64,000 bases of DNA from the NCBI RefSeq assembly GCF_009380165.1, contig NZ_WHUF01000003.1:1-64000 (forward strand). The letters run 5' to 3'. The position numbers and the translations under genes are program-made. How positions within the stretch are numbered: position 1 is the stretch's first letter; every line of letters begins with the position of its first letter. The notes beneath the pieces were generated by a model, which made no database searches, was not told where the DNA came from, and saw only the letters and a program-made list of their open reading frames with translations. This document shows, piece after piece, positions 26,401 through 36,173 of this stretch. Source of the stretch: Rugamonas rivuli (GTDB lineage: Bacteria; Pseudomonadota; Gammaproteobacteria; Burkholderiales; Burkholderiaceae_D).

Positions 26401-27164
26401 TCGATGGCGCGGCCGAACACGCGCGCCCAGAACAGCGAGCCGTCCTTGCGGCGCAGCTGCGCCTCCTGCATGAAGGACAGGCCCTGCGACAGCGGCGGCC
26501 CGGCCTTGCGGCCCATGTCGACGAAGTCCTCTTCGCTCGGATACACGATCACCGAGGCCACGCCCTCCAGCTCCTGGCGGCTGTAGCCAAGCATTTCGGC
26601 GCAGCGGATATTGCATTCCTGGATAACGCCATCCTTGGTGAACAGGATGCCGACGGCGGCATTCTCCAGGATGGCCTGCTGCTCCAGCAGCGTCTTGCGC
26701 AGGGAGCGCTGGTCGCGCTCGACCGCGCTGATGTCGTGGAAGACGATGGTGCCGCCGCCGGACGGCAGCGCCTTGGCCTTGGCCTGCACCGACAGGTATT
26801 GTCCGTTGGCGCAGGTCAGGCAGCTGTCCCAGCGCACGCCGAAGGTCCCCGACAGCATGGCCGTGTCGAGATGCTCGGCGCTGGCCGCGCGCACGTGGCG
26901 CGCAAACAGCTCGGCCGCCGGACGGCCGCACGGATCGGCGCCCAGCAATTCGATCAGCTCCCAATTGGCGGCCAGCACCACGCCGTCATCACTGTAGGCG
27001 CACGCAGGAACGCCGATCAGCGCCAGCGCGTCCGCCACAAAGTCAGGATTAGTCGAAGCTCGATTCATGTACACCAAAGGCACCCGAAAAAAGATGCCAC
27101 CTCGCCCGTTACTTCCCGGCAGCATAGTTGGCAGATCATAAACCACATTGGGCTCATTAGCCAT
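23439..27164 (-). CDS. six-PAS GGDEF/EAL cyclic-di-GMP signalling protein
   Basis: Soluble 1241-aa protein. A divergent PAS (~20-135) is followed by five tandem PAS/PAC units (~150-770), each joined by a similar helix (LLEQQAILENAAVGILF, LLEMQAIMDSA, LLEQKAILDNASVGILF, LLENQAILDSA), then a coiled coil (~770-810). GGDEF is intact (896-900), with an inhibitory-site RxxD at 887-890 (RASD). The EAL domain (~1000-1240) has EVL (1024-1026) in place of EAL and an intact DDFGTGYSSL loop. It may make and/or degrade c-di-GMP. A later start at 27068 is possible; neither start has a strong ribosome site. Confidence 0.9.
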   Translation of the reverse strand: MANEPNVVYDLPTMLPGSNGRGGIFFRVPLVYMNRASTNPDFVADALALIGVPACAYSDDGVVLAANWELIELLGADPCGRPAAELFARHVRAASAEHLDTAMLSGTFGVRWDSCLTCANGQYLSVQAKAKALPSGGGTIVFHDISAVERDQRSLRKTLLEQQAILENAAVGILFTKDGVIQECNIRCAEMLGYSRQELEGVASVIVYPSEEDFVDMGRKAGPPLSQGLSFMQEAQLRRKDGSLFWARVFGRAIDPINTAEGTVWIMEDINEHRIDEEKLRRALLEMQAIMDSAPLAIGFQRDNRILRYNHRFAEFFGFSDDGGVGQLTSTLYPSQQAFDAVVKKARPLLARGKPYQAEMEMRRQDGSTFWAHAFGYVINPGRTQQDTIWIFDDRSAQKQHEEATRQLLLEQKAILDNASVGILFSKAQIMLSCNPRMAEMFGYSIDEMIGQPSAMVFPSQARYEEFGSEAAPLLGTGQPFEKKEYEFKRRDGSLFWCRVRAKAVDDAHSEGGTIWILEDVTATRQTQMEVEAIMTNASMSILFTKNRVITRYNRGFAEMFRYDGDAGLGLPGLALYPSQDSYDRLGAQAYPFLSIGKPFQTEIEMRRADDTLMWAQLIGYVVNPDDPTQGTIWVIEDRTEQKRAEESLRNALLENQAILDSAVLGISVVEQGRNLRCNTKMEELFGYAPGEMNQLSVQAFYADKDAWEAARAATAEDFHAGRVHASEYQLVRKDGSTFWGRLSGRPFDLAKATGRSVWLVDDITERREAAEAVSRARDELEVRVLERTAELAGANALLQGEIVERRQAEARVHHMAYHDSLTGLPNRALLSDRLDRAMLAAQRSERRLAVMFIDLDRFKTINDSLGHMTGDQLLKEVAGRLCRAVRASDTVARLGGDEFVVLVPGIRSADEASHVAEKIIEALSESFPLEGRNLHITPSIGICVYPDDGGDVETLMRHADAAMYHAKASGRNNYQYFKEAMNQTAAQHFELESSLRSALVQDEFELHFQPIMDIGTRRLHTMEVLLRWRRGGTLVLPDHFIPIIEENGLIVPVGEWVIRQACQQSMAWQRAGLAPVPLAVNLSPRQFMHRGLIASIRDILDETGIDPSMIEFEITETALMQHGEQTLDILGQINAMGIRLSIDDFGTGYSSLAYLKRFPVKKIKIDRAFIKDLEDSAEDRAIVAAIIALSDSLQLSVVAEGVETEGQYALLQRNGCQYAQGYLFSQPVPHATAQLLLPRL

Positions 27165-27194
27165 CACGCGCGCCGAGCGACACCCCTAAAAACG

Positions 27195-27220
27195 ACAATG
27201 CCCGGCGAGCCGGGCATTGC
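27195..27220 (-). terminator. terminator of the prp-actP operon
   Basis: AATGCCCGGC-GA-GCCGGGCATT is a perfect dyad (27197-27218). On the minus strand it is followed by GTCG and five T residues. It lies 29 bases past the actP stop and before the GGDEF/EAL gene. Confidence 0.8.
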
Positions 27221-27246
27221 TGTCATCGGACCACTTGTCAATTCTA

Positions 27247-28923
27247 TCAGTGAGCGGTCGCACCGGCGGCGCCGATGCCCGTCTCGGAGCGCATCTCCTG
27301 CGCCTCATAGCCGGCACGGTCGATGCGCGCCCGCGCACTGCGGTCCAGCATCGAGAACAGCCAGATGCTGGCGAAAGCGGCCGGCATCGAGAAGATCGCC
27401 GGCGACGCATACGGGAACAGCGCGTCCGCATGGCCCAGCACATCGACCCACACCGATTTCGACACCACGGTCAGCACCACGGCCGTGATCAGGCCGACGA
27501 AGCCGCCGATGGTGGCGCCACGCGTGGTGCAATCCTTCCACAGCACGGACATGAACAGCACCGGGAAGTTGGCCGAGGCGGCGATGGCGAAGGCCAGCGA
27601 CACCATGAAGGCGATGTTCTGCTTCTCGAACACGATGCCCAGCACCACGGCGACGATGCCCAGCGCGACGGTGGTCAGGCGCGACACATACAGTTCCTTG
27701 GCGCTACTGGCCTTGCCCTTCTTGATGACGGTGGCGTACAGGTCGTGCGACACGGCCGAAGCACCGGACAGCGTCAGCCCCGCCACCACCGCCAGGATGG
27801 TCGCGAAGGCCACGGCCGAAATAAAGCCGAGGAAGACATTCCCGCCCACCGCCTTGGCCAGATGGATCGCAGCCATGTTGTTCCCGCCCAGCAGTTTGCC
27901 GGCTGCGTCCTTGAACTCAGGGTTGGTGCTCACCAAAACGATGGCGCCGAAGCCGATGATGAAGGTCAGCACGTAGAAGTAGGCGATCCAGCTGGTGGCC
28001 CAGAACACCGACTTGCGCGCTTCCTTCGCGCTTGGCACGGTGAAGAAGCGCATCAGGATGTGCGGCAGGCCGGCGGTGCCGAACATCAGCGCCATGCCGA
28101 ACGAGATCGCCGACACCGGATCCTTGATGAAGGTGCCGGGGCCCATGATGGCGTCCTTCTTGGCGTGCACTTCGACCGATTTGGCGAACAGCGCCTCCGG
28201 GCTGAAATTGAACTGCGCCAGCACCACGACCGCCATGAAGGTCGCGCCGCCGAGCAGCATCACCGCCTTGATGATCTGCACCCAGGTGGTGGCCGTCATG
28301 CCGCCGAACAGCACGTAGATCATCATCAGCGAACCGACCAGCACCACCGCGATCCAGTACTCAAGGCCGAACAGCAGCTTGATCAACTGCCCCGCGCCGA
28401 CCATCTGCGCGATCAGGTAGAAGGCCACCACCACCAGCGTGCCGGAAGCGGAGAAGATGCGGATAGGCGCCTGCTTGAAGCGGTAGGCCGCAACGTCGGC
28501 GAAGGTGAAGCGGCCCAGGTTGCGCAGGCGCTCCGCCATCAGGAAGGTGATCACCGGCCACCCGACCAGGAAGCCGATGGCGTAGATCAACCCATCGTAA
28601 CCATTGAGGAAAACTGCGGCGGAAATGCCGAGGAAGGAAGCCGCTGACATATAGTCGCCGGCGATGGCCAAGCCGTTCTGGAAGCCGGTGATGCCGCCGC
28701 CGGCGGTGTAGAAGTCGGCCGCCGACTTGGTCTTGGCCGCTGCCCACTTGGTGACGAACAGCGTGAACACCACGAACGCGCCGAACATGGTGATCGCGGT
28801 CCAGTTGACGGGCTGCTTGGTCGCCTGCCCCAGATCGGCGCCGGCCGCGAGGGCCGCGCCGCTGGCGCCCAGCAGCGCCAATGCCATCGCAAACCAACCC
28901 AGGCTGCGCTTGGCCGCGTTCAT
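27247..28923 (-). CDS. actP: cation/acetate symporter ActP
   Basis: 558-aa sodium:solute symporter (SSS family) that imports acetate, propionate and similar short acids. An N-terminal signal-like segment (cleaved near ALAAGA) is followed by about 13 TM helices. Family motifs include [27 protein letters not shown] and [18 protein letters not shown]. Its start overlaps the yjcH stop by 4 bases. Its place at the end of the prp operon points to propionate uptake as its role here. Confidence 0.92.
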   Translation of the reverse strand: MNAAKRSLGWFAMALALLGASGAALAAGADLGQATKQPVNWTAITMFGAFVVFTLFVTKWAAAKTKSAADFYTAGGGITGFQNGLAIAGDYMSAASFLGISAAVFLNGYDGLIYAIGFLVGWPVITFLMAERLRNLGRFTFADVAAYRFKQAPIRIFSASGTLVVVAFYLIAQMVGAGQLIKLLFGLEYWIAVVLVGSLMMIYVLFGGMTATTWVQIIKAVMLLGGATFMAVVVLAQFNFSPEALFAKSVEVHAKKDAIMGPGTFIKDPVSAISFGMALMFGTAGLPHILMRFFTVPSAKEARKSVFWATSWIAYFYVLTFIIGFGAIVLVSTNPEFKDAAGKLLGGNNMAAIHLAKAVGGNVFLGFISAVAFATILAVVAGLTLSGASAVSHDLYATVIKKGKASSAKELYVSRLTTVALGIVAVVLGIVFEKQNIAFMVSLAFAIAASANFPVLFMSVLWKDCTTRGATIGGFVGLITAVVLTVVSKSVWVDVLGHADALFPYASPAIFSMPAAFASIWLFSMLDRSARARIDRAGYEAQEMRSETGIGAAGATAH

Positions 28924-29228
28924 GATTGCACCCGGTCGTGGATAGCCTGGGTCAGGTCGTCGAACTGCTTGTTGGCGCGGCGTACATACAGGCCCGTCAC
29001 CAGCACCGTGAACACGATCACGAAAAGGCCTAGCGGCATCCCCCAGGTCATCACGCCGGCACCGGTCTTCGACGCCAGCAGTTCCTTGTCGAAGGCGATG
29101 AGCAGGATGTAGCCGTAATAGACCAGCATCATCACCGCCGTCAGCGCCCAGCCGAAACGGGAGCGCGTCTTGACCAGCCTGTGGTAGCTGGGGTCGCGCT
29201 TTATTTTTTGAACCAGATCGTCATGCAT
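28920..29228 (-). CDS. yjcH: DUF485 membrane protein, ActP partner (YjcH)
   Basis: 102-aa DUF485 protein with two TM helices (~27-47 and ~60-83), consistently encoded before actP. Typical motifs are [19 protein letters not shown] and [20 protein letters not shown]. Its exact role with the permease is not known. AGAGGAG precedes the start. Confidence 0.88.
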   Translation of the reverse strand: MHDDLVQKIKRDPSYHRLVKTRSRFGWALTAVMMLVYYGYILLIAFDKELLASKTGAGVMTWGMPLGLFVIVFTVLVTGLYVRRANKQFDDLTQAIHDRVQS

Positions 29229-29294
29229 GGTGTGTCTCCTCTGTTGTTTGTCACAACAATAAACAGCGAGACTTACCGGCCCCTTACGCGCACA

Positions 29295-31196
29295 CTATTT
29301 CGCCACACCTTCTTGCAGCACCCGTTGTATCTGCTGCAGCGACGCCGGATCTTCGATGGAGGTCAGGTCGCCGGGATTGCGGCCCTCGCAGATCGCCTGT
29401 ATCGAACGGCGCAGCAGTTTTCCCGAACGTGTCTTCGGCAGCTGCGGCACGAAGTACACCCGCGACGGCCGCGCCACTGCGCCCAGCTGGCGATCGACCA
29501 CGCCCAGGATTTCGCGTTCCTGTGCAGCGCAGGCCTCGTCACCGACGATGCGCGACGCGTCCTTGACGATGACGAAGGCCACCGCCACCTGGCCTTTGAG
29601 CTTGTCCTCCACACCCACCACCGCCACCTCGGATACGTTGGTGTGGCTGGAGATGGACTCCTCGATCTCGCGCGTGCCGAGGCGGTGGCCGGCGACGTTG
29701 ATCACATCGTCGGTGCGGCCAAGGATGAAGTAGTAGCCGTCGGCATCGCGCACGCCCCAGTCGAAGGTCGAATACAGCTGCTGCCCGCCGCAGCTGGTCC
29801 AGTAGGTATCGACAAAACGCTGGTCATCACCGTACACGGTCTGCATGCAGCCCGGCGGCAGCGGGCCTTCGACCATCACCACGCCCTTCTCGTTGGCGCC
29901 GCATTCCTCGCCGGTCGATTCATTAACCAGCTTGACCTTGTAGCCGTACATCGCCACGCCAGGGCTGCCCAGCCGCGTAGGCAAGTCTTCCACACCCTTG
30001 GCGATGGAGAGAATCGGCCAGCCGGTTTCGGTCTGCCAGTAGTTGTCGATGATGGGCACGCCCAGCTCACCGGATATCCATTGCGACGTGGTTTCGTCCA
30101 GCGGCTCGCCCGCCAGGTACAACGCGCGCAGCGACGACAGGTCGTACTTGCGCATGAACTCCGGCGGCTGCTTGCGCAGCACGCGGATCGCTGTCGGCGC
30201 GGAGAACATGCGCGTGACCTTGTACTTCTCGACGATGCTCCACCAGATGCCCGGGTCCGGGCAGATCGGCGTGCCTTCGTACATGATGGTCGCCATGCCG
30301 GCGATCAGCGGGCCGTAGACGATGTAGGAATGGCCGACCACCCAGCCGATATCGGAAGTGGCGAAGAAGGTCTCGCCGGCCTTGCTACAGAAGTTGTACT
30401 TCATCGACGACGCCAGCGCCACCGCATAGCCGCCAACGTCGCGCTGCACGCCTTTGGGCTTGCCGGTGGTGCCGGAGGTGTACAGGATGTAGGATGGCTC
30501 GTTCGACTCCAACCACGTCACCGGCACGCGCGCATCGATGTGCGCGGCGCGCAGGCTGGCGTAGTCCTCGTCACGGCCCGCCACCAGGTTCATGGGCGCC
30601 AGGCCGCGATCCACCAGCAGCACCTTGGCCGGCTTGGCGGCGGACAGTTCGATCGCTTCGTCCAGCAGATGCTTGTAGGGGATGGCTTTGCCGTTACGCG
30701 AACCGGCATCGGCGGAGACGACCAGCACCGGCTTGGCGTCGTCGATGCGGCTGGCCAGGCTGTTGGCGGCAAAGCCGCCGAACACCACCGAATGCACCGC
30801 GCCGATGCGGGCGCAGGCCAGCATCGCGAACGCCGCCTCGGCGATCATCGGCATGTAGATCAGCACACGGTCGCCACGGCCGACGCCCAGCGCCAGCATC
30901 ACGGCGGCGCAGCGCTCCACTTCGGCCTGGAGTTCGTTGAAGCTATAGCTGCGCTCCGTATTGGCTTCGGTGGAGATGGCGATCAGCGCGGGCTGGTCGC
31001 CCTGCGTGGCGCACCAGCGGTCCACCGCGTTGTGGCAAAGGTTAGTCTGCCCGCCGACGAACCACCGGGCGAACGGAGGATGAGAATAATCCAGCACCTG
31101 CGTGCATGGGGCGTTCCAATCGATGAGCGCTGCTTCGTCCTGCCAGAATTGTTCAGGCGTGACGATAGAGCGCTGATAGAAATCAGCGTAATTCAT
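29295..31196 (-). CDS. prpE: propionate-CoA ligase
   Basis: 633-aa AMP-forming acyl-CoA synthetase that activates propionate to propionyl-CoA. AMP-binding motifs are YTSGTTGKPKGVQRD and DNYWQTETGWP. The C-terminal lid carries the catalytic Lys in PKTRSGKLLRR, the site acetylated by Pat-type enzymes. The N-terminus (MNYADFYQRSIVTPEQFWQDEA) is of the PrpE rather than Acs type, and the gene sits in the prp operon. The specificity call rests on context plus similarity. Confidence 0.92.
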   Translation of the reverse strand: MNYADFYQRSIVTPEQFWQDEAALIDWNAPCTQVLDYSHPPFARWFVGGQTNLCHNAVDRWCATQGDQPALIAISTEANTERSYSFNELQAEVERCAAVMLALGVGRGDRVLIYMPMIAEAAFAMLACARIGAVHSVVFGGFAANSLASRIDDAKPVLVVSADAGSRNGKAIPYKHLLDEAIELSAAKPAKVLLVDRGLAPMNLVAGRDEDYASLRAAHIDARVPVTWLESNEPSYILYTSGTTGKPKGVQRDVGGYAVALASSMKYNFCSKAGETFFATSDIGWVVGHSYIVYGPLIAGMATIMYEGTPICPDPGIWWSIVEKYKVTRMFSAPTAIRVLRKQPPEFMRKYDLSSLRALYLAGEPLDETTSQWISGELGVPIIDNYWQTETGWPILSIAKGVEDLPTRLGSPGVAMYGYKVKLVNESTGEECGANEKGVVMVEGPLPPGCMQTVYGDDQRFVDTYWTSCGGQQLYSTFDWGVRDADGYYFILGRTDDVINVAGHRLGTREIEESISSHTNVSEVAVVGVEDKLKGQVAVAFVIVKDASRIVGDEACAAQEREILGVVDRQLGAVARPSRVYFVPQLPKTRSGKLLRRSIQAICEGRNPGDLTSIEDPASLQQIQRVLQEGVAK

Positions 31197-31221
31197 GTCT
31201 CCTCCGTTGTATGTGGCTTAC

Positions 31222-32412
31222 TTAGAACGTATCGCCGGGAACGCGTACCCAACCTTCCATCAGCACGCGGGCGCTGCGGCTCATGACCGCTTTTGTAACG
31301 CTCCACTCGCCGTTCTGCTGCGTCGCCTCCGCGCCCACCCGCAGCGTGCCGGATGGATGGCCGAAGCGCACCGCATCACGGGCGCCACCGCCGGCCGCCA
31401 GGTTGACCAGCGTGCCAGGTATCGCCGCCGCCGTGCCGATGGCGACAGCTGCGGTCCCCATCATCGCGTGGTGCAGCTTACCCATGGACATGGCGCGCAC
31501 CAGCAGGTCCACATCGGTAGCGGCGACCTGCTTGCCGCTGGACGATACATATGGAGCTGGCTTGGCGACGAAGGCCACCTTGGGCGTGTGCTGGCGCGTG
31601 GCCGCGTCGTCGATATGCTTGATGAGGCCCATGCGCAGCGCGCCATGTGCGCGTATCAGTTCGAAGCGTGCCAGCGCTTTAGGATCGCTATTGATCGCGT
31701 CCTGCAGCTCGGTGCCGAGGTAGCCGATATCTTCAGCGTTGACGAAGATGGTCGGAATACCGGCGTTTATCATGGTCGCCTTCATCGTGCCGACGCCCGG
31801 CACTTCGAGGTCGTCGACCAGTTGGCCGGTCGGGAACATCGAACCGCCTGCGCCCTCCTCTTCCGCCGCCGGGTCCATGAATTCGAGTTGTACTTCGGCC
31901 GCCGGGAAGGTCACGCCGTCGAGTTCAAAGTCGCCGGTTTCCTGCACTTCGCCGTTGGTCATCGGTACGTGGGCGATGATGGTCTTGCCGATGTTGGCCT
32001 GCCACACGCGCACCACAGCGACGCCGTCTTGCGGGATGCGGGCCGGGTCCACCAGGCCACCGCTGATGGCGAACGCGCCAACGGCGGCGGACAGGTTGCC
32101 GCAATTGCCGCTCCAGTCGACGAAGGCCTTGTCGATGGAGACCTGGCCGAACAGGTAGTCGACATCGTGGTCAGGCTTGCTGCTCTTGGACAGGATCACC
32201 GACTTGCTGGTGCTGGAGGTGGCGCCGCCCATGCCGTCGATCTGCTTGCCGTACGGATCGGGGCTGCCGATCACGCGCAGCAGCAAGGCGTCGCGCGCGG
32301 CGCCCGGCTGTTGTGCGGCTTCCGGCAAGTCCTGCAGCCGGAAGAACACGCCCTTGCTGGTGCCGCCACGCATATACGTGGCGGGGATTTTGATTTGCGG
32401 TTTATGCGCCAT
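31222..32412 (-). CDS. prpF: 2-methylaconitate cis-trans isomerase PrpF
   Basis: 396-aa PrpF-family isomerase with a diaminopimelate-epimerase-like fold. It works after AcnD so that aconitase can finish the methylcitrate cycle. The N-terminal motif is IPATYMRGGTSKGVFF; the conserved CGNLSAAVGAFA holds the active-site cysteine region, and MGGATSSTSKSVIL follows the family pattern. The start is at the ATG at 32412, 2 bases after the acnD stop; TTG at 32418 is in frame but less likely. Confidence 0.94.
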   Translation of the reverse strand: MAHKPQIKIPATYMRGGTSKGVFFRLQDLPEAAQQPGAARDALLLRVIGSPDPYGKQIDGMGGATSSTSKSVILSKSSKPDHDVDYLFGQVSIDKAFVDWSGNCGNLSAAVGAFAISGGLVDPARIPQDGVAVVRVWQANIGKTIIAHVPMTNGEVQETGDFELDGVTFPAAEVQLEFMDPAAEEEGAGGSMFPTGQLVDDLEVPGVGTMKATMINAGIPTIFVNAEDIGYLGTELQDAINSDPKALARFELIRAHGALRMGLIKHIDDAATRQHTPKVAFVAKPAPYVSSSGKQVAATDVDLLVRAMSMGKLHHAMMGTAAVAIGTAAAIPGTLVNLAAGGGARDAVRFGHPSGTLRVGAEATQQNGEWSVTKAVMSRSARVLMEGWVRVPGDTF

Positions 32413-32414
32413 GG

Positions 32415-35012
32415 TCAAGCCGCCTTCACGGATTCGAGGAAGTCCTGCGCGAAGCGTTGCAGAACGCCGCCCGCTTCATAGATCGATACTTCTTCCGCCG
32501 TATCCAGGCGGCAGATCACCGGCACTTCGACGCGCTCGCCGTTGCGGCGGTTGACCACCAGCGTTAGCGTCGAACGCGGCGTGCGCTCGCCGATCACGTC
32601 ATAGCTTTCGGTGCCATCCAACGCCAGCGTCAGGCGGTTCACGCCAGGCTGAAACTCCAGCGGCAGCACGCCCATGCCGACCAGATTGGTGCGGTGGATA
32701 CGTTCGAAGCCCTCGGCCACGATAGCCTCCACACCCGCCAGGCGCACACCCTTGGCAGCCCAGTCACGCGACGAGCCCTGGCCGTAGTCGGCGCCGGCGA
32801 TCACGATCAACGACTGTTTGCGTTCCATGTAGGTCTCGATGGCTTCCCACATGCGGGTGACTTTGCCTTCCGGTTCCACGCGTGCCAGCGAACCGGCTTT
32901 GACCTTGCCGTCCGCATCGCGCACCATCTCGTTCTTCAGCGTCGGATTGGCGAAGGTGGCGCGTTGCGCGGTCAGGTGGTCGCCGCGGTGGGTGGCGTAG
33001 GAATTGAAGTCTTCTTCCGGCAGGCCCATTTTCGCCAGGTACTCGCCGGCCGCGCTGTTCAACATGATGGCGTTGGACGGCGACAGGTGGTCGGTGGTGA
33101 TGTTATCGCCCAGGACCGCCAGCGGCAGCATGCCTTTCAGCGGACGTGCGCCGGCCAGCGCGCCTTCCCAGTACGGCGGACGACGGATGTAGGTGGTCTG
33201 CGGACGCCAGTCGTACAGCGGCTTTACTTTGACGCCATCGTCTTCCTGCTTGGCGAACATCGGGATGTAGACCTTGTTGTACTGCGCCGGCTTGACGCTG
33301 GACGCGACCAGCGCGTCGATTTCTTCGTCGGTCGGCCAGATATCCTTCAGCGTGACCGGCTGGCCGTTGCTGTCGATGCCCAGCACGTCCTTCTCGATAT
33401 CGAAGCGGATCGTGCCGGCGATGGCGTAGGCCACCACCAGCGGCGGCGAAGCCAGGAAGGCCTGCTTGGCGTATGGGTGAATGCGGCCGTCGAAGTTGCG
33501 GTTACCCGACAACACAGCGGTGGCGTACAGATCGCGGTCGATCACTTCCTTCTGGATCATCGGATCGAGCGCGCCGGACATGCCGTTGCAGGTGGTGCAG
33601 GCATAAGCGACGACGCCAAAGCCCAACTGCTCCAGCTCGGGCATCAGGCCCGCTTCTTCCAGATACAGCGTCACAGTCTTGGAGCCGGGCGCCAGCGAGC
33701 TTTTCACCCAAGGCTTGCGGGTCAGGCCGCGCGCGTTGGCGTTACGGGCCAGCAGACCGGCGGCGACCATATTGCGTGGATTATTGGTGTTGGTGCAGCT
33801 GGTGATGGCGGCGATGATGACGGCGCCGTCAGGCATCAGGCCAGGCTCGTTTTCCACCACGCCGCTGATGCCGCGTGCGGCCAGCTCGGAGGTCGGCACG
33901 CGGTTGTGCGGGTTCGATGGACCGGCGATGGTGCGGACCACTGACGACAGGTCGAACTTCAACACGCGCTCGTATTCTGCGGTCTTCAGGGCTTCGCCCC
34001 ACAGGCCGGTTTCCTTCGCGTAGGTTTCCACCAGCTTGACCAGTTCGTCGTCGCGGCCGGTCAGCTTCAGGTACTTGATGGTCTGCTCGTCGATGTAGAA
34101 CATCGCGGCGGTGGAGCCGTATTCCGGCGCCATATTGGAGATCGTCGCGCGGTCGCCCAGCGTCAGGTGCGAAGCGCCCTCGCCGAAGAACTCCAGATAC
34201 GAGGAGACGACCTTCTGCTTGCGCAGGAATTCGGTCAGCGCCAGCACGGTGTCGGTGGCGGTGATGCCGGCTTGCGGCTTGCCCGTCAGCTCAACGCCGA
34301 TGATGTCGGGAAGGCGCATCCACGATGCGCGGCCCAGCATCACGCTCTCCGCTTCCAGGCCGCCGACGCCGATGGCGATCACGCCCAGCGCATCGACCAT
34401 CGGCGTGTGCGAATCGGTGCCGACCAGCGTGTCCGGGAAGGCCACGCCGTCTACGGCCTGGATCACCGGCGACATGCGCTCCAGATTGATCTGATGCAGG
34501 ATGCCGTTACCCGGCGGGATCACGTCGACGTTTTTGAACGCCTTCTTGGTCCAGTTGATAAAGTCGAAGCGGTCTTCGTTGCGGCGGTCTTCAATGGCGC
34601 GGTTCTTGTCGAAGGCATCGGGATCGAAGCCGCCGCATTCGACGGCCAGCGAGTGGTCGACCACCAGCTGGGTCGGCACCACCGGATTGACCAGCGCAGG
34701 ATCGCCGCCTTGCAGCGCGATGGCGTCGCGCAGGCCGGCCAGGTCGACCAGCGCGGTCTGGCCCAGGATGTCGTGGCAGACCACGCGGGCCGGGAACCAT
34801 GGGAAGTCCAGATCGCGCTTGCGCTCGATCAGCTGCGACAGCGAAGCGTTCAGCGTCGCCGGATCGCAGCGGCGCACCAGGTTTTCCGCCAGTACGCGCG
34901 AGGTGTACGGCAGTTTGGCCCAGGCGCCTGGCTGGATCGCGTCGACAGCGGCTCGCGCGTCGAAGTAATCGAGCTTGGTGCCCGGCAGGGATTTACGGAA
35001 TTGGGTGTTCAT
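32415..35012 (-). CDS. acnD: Fe/S-dependent 2-methylcitrate dehydratase AcnD
   Basis: 865-aa aconitase-family enzyme converting 2-methylcitrate to 2-methylaconitate. It replaces the PrpD dehydratase found in enterobacteria. Cluster ligands are visible in AITSCTNTNNPRNM and ACTTCNGMSG (C-x2-C). The swivel domain has GADYGQGSSRDWAAKG and RIHRTNLVGMGVLPL. It belongs to the AcnD branch rather than AcnA by its neighbours prpC and prpF. Its start overlaps the prpC stop by one base (TAATG). Confidence 0.94.
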   Translation of the reverse strand: MNTQFRKSLPGTKLDYFDARAAVDAIQPGAWAKLPYTSRVLAENLVRRCDPATLNASLSQLIERKRDLDFPWFPARVVCHDILGQTALVDLAGLRDAIALQGGDPALVNPVVPTQLVVDHSLAVECGGFDPDAFDKNRAIEDRRNEDRFDFINWTKKAFKNVDVIPPGNGILHQINLERMSPVIQAVDGVAFPDTLVGTDSHTPMVDALGVIAIGVGGLEAESVMLGRASWMRLPDIIGVELTGKPQAGITATDTVLALTEFLRKQKVVSSYLEFFGEGASHLTLGDRATISNMAPEYGSTAAMFYIDEQTIKYLKLTGRDDELVKLVETYAKETGLWGEALKTAEYERVLKFDLSSVVRTIAGPSNPHNRVPTSELAARGISGVVENEPGLMPDGAVIIAAITSCTNTNNPRNMVAAGLLARNANARGLTRKPWVKSSLAPGSKTVTLYLEEAGLMPELEQLGFGVVAYACTTCNGMSGALDPMIQKEVIDRDLYATAVLSGNRNFDGRIHPYAKQAFLASPPLVVAYAIAGTIRFDIEKDVLGIDSNGQPVTLKDIWPTDEEIDALVASSVKPAQYNKVYIPMFAKQEDDGVKVKPLYDWRPQTTYIRRPPYWEGALAGARPLKGMLPLAVLGDNITTDHLSPSNAIMLNSAAGEYLAKMGLPEEDFNSYATHRGDHLTAQRATFANPTLKNEMVRDADGKVKAGSLARVEPEGKVTRMWEAIETYMERKQSLIVIAGADYGQGSSRDWAAKGVRLAGVEAIVAEGFERIHRTNLVGMGVLPLEFQPGVNRLTLALDGTESYDVIGERTPRSTLTLVVNRRNGERVEVPVICRLDTAEEVSIYEAGGVLQRFAQDFLESVKAA

Positions 35013-36157
35013 TATTTGCGGTCCTTGATCGGAACGAACTTCAGGTCTTCAGGACCGACGTAGTTCGCGCTTGGACGAATGATCTTGTTGTCGATGCGCT
35101 GTTCGATGATGTGCGCGGCCCAGCCGGACGTGCGCGAGATGACGAACAGTGGCGTGAACATCGCGGTCGGCACGCCCATCATGTGGTACGACACGGCCGA
35201 GAACCAGTCCAGGTTCGGGAACATCTTCTTGATGTCCCACATGACGGTTTCCAGGCGTTCGGCGATGTCGAACATCTTCATCGAGCCGGCTTCCTGCGAC
35301 AGCTTGCGCGCCACTTCCTTGATGACGACGTTGCGTGGATCGGAGATGGTGTACACCGGATGGCCGAAGCCGATCACGACTTCCTTGTTGGCGACGCGGT
35401 TGCGGATGTCCGCTTCGGCTTCGTCGGCGTTTTCGTAGCGCTTCTGGATCTCGAAGGCGAATTCGTTGGCGCCGCCGTGTTTAGGGCCGCGCAGCGCGCC
35501 GATTGCGCCGGTGATGGCGGAGTGGATGTCCGAACCCGTGCCAGCGATGACGCGGCTGGTGAAGGTGGAGGCGTTGAACTCGTGTTCCGCGTACAGGATC
35601 AGCGAGGTGTGCATCGCCTGGACCCAGCTTTCGGAAGGCTTCTCGCCGTGCAGCAGATGCAGGAAGTGGCCGCCGATGGAGTCGTCGTCGGTTTCGACGT
35701 CGATGCGTTTGCCGTTGTGGCTGAAGTGGTACCAGTACAGCAGCATCGAGCCGAAGGACGCCATCAGGCGGTCGGCGATGTCGCGCGCGCCTGGCACGTT
35801 GTGGTCGTCCTTTTCGGGCAGCGTGCAGCCGAGGACCGAGACACCGGTGCGCATCACGTCCATCGGGTGCGCCGATGCGGGCAGTGCTTCCAGTGCGGCT
35901 TTCAGCGATGCGGGCAGACCGCGCAGCGAGCGCAGTTTGGTCTTGTAGCCTTTCAGTTCGGCGGCATTCGGCAGTTTGCCGTGCACCAGCAGGTAGGCGA
36001 TTTCCTCGAACTCGCAGGTGTTGGCGACATCGAGGATGTCGTAGCCACGGTAGTGCAGGTCGTTGCCTGTTTTGCCGACGGAGCACAGTGCGGTGTTACC
36101 GGCGGTGACGCCGGACAGGGCGACGGATTTTTTTGGTTTGAAGGTGGCTTCGGTCAT
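35012..36157 (-). CDS. prpC: 2-methylcitrate synthase
   Basis: 381-aa citrate-synthase-family enzyme that condenses propionyl-CoA with oxaloacetate. The substrate-binding and catalytic His motifs are present: [32 protein letters not shown] and [14 protein letters not shown], plus [16 protein letters not shown]. Start ATG at 36157 with AGGAG 9 bases upstream; longer frames to 36277 run into prpB and are not used. Confidence 0.95.
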   Translation of the reverse strand: MTEATFKPKKSVALSGVTAGNTALCSVGKTGNDLHYRGYDILDVANTCEFEEIAYLLVHGKLPNAAELKGYKTKLRSLRGLPASLKAALEALPASAHPMDVMRTGVSVLGCTLPEKDDHNVPGARDIADRLMASFGSMLLYWYHFSHNGKRIDVETDDDSIGGHFLHLLHGEKPSESWVQAMHTSLILYAEHEFNASTFTSRVIAGTGSDIHSAITGAIGALRGPKHGGANEFAFEIQKRYENADEAEADIRNRVANKEVVIGFGHPVYTISDPRNVVIKEVARKLSQEAGSMKMFDIAERLETVMWDIKKMFPNLDWFSAVSYHMMGVPTAMFTPLFVISRTSGWAAHIIEQRIDNKIIRPSANYVGPEDLKFVPIKDRK

Positions 36158-36173
36158 TTTGTAGATCTCCTGA

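Noticed and set aside
23796..27488. 1230-codon open frame on the plus strand opposite the GGDEF/EAL gene
   Set aside because: Shadow frame of a GC-rich gene: His/Gln/Arg/Ala-rich translation, no domain, no ribosome site, while the minus strand encodes clear PAS, GGDEF and EAL motifs.
32415..35012. Aconitase-family gene considered as AcnA/AcnB of the TCA cycle
   Set aside because: Location between prpC and prpF, with prpF as its obligate partner, argues for AcnD.
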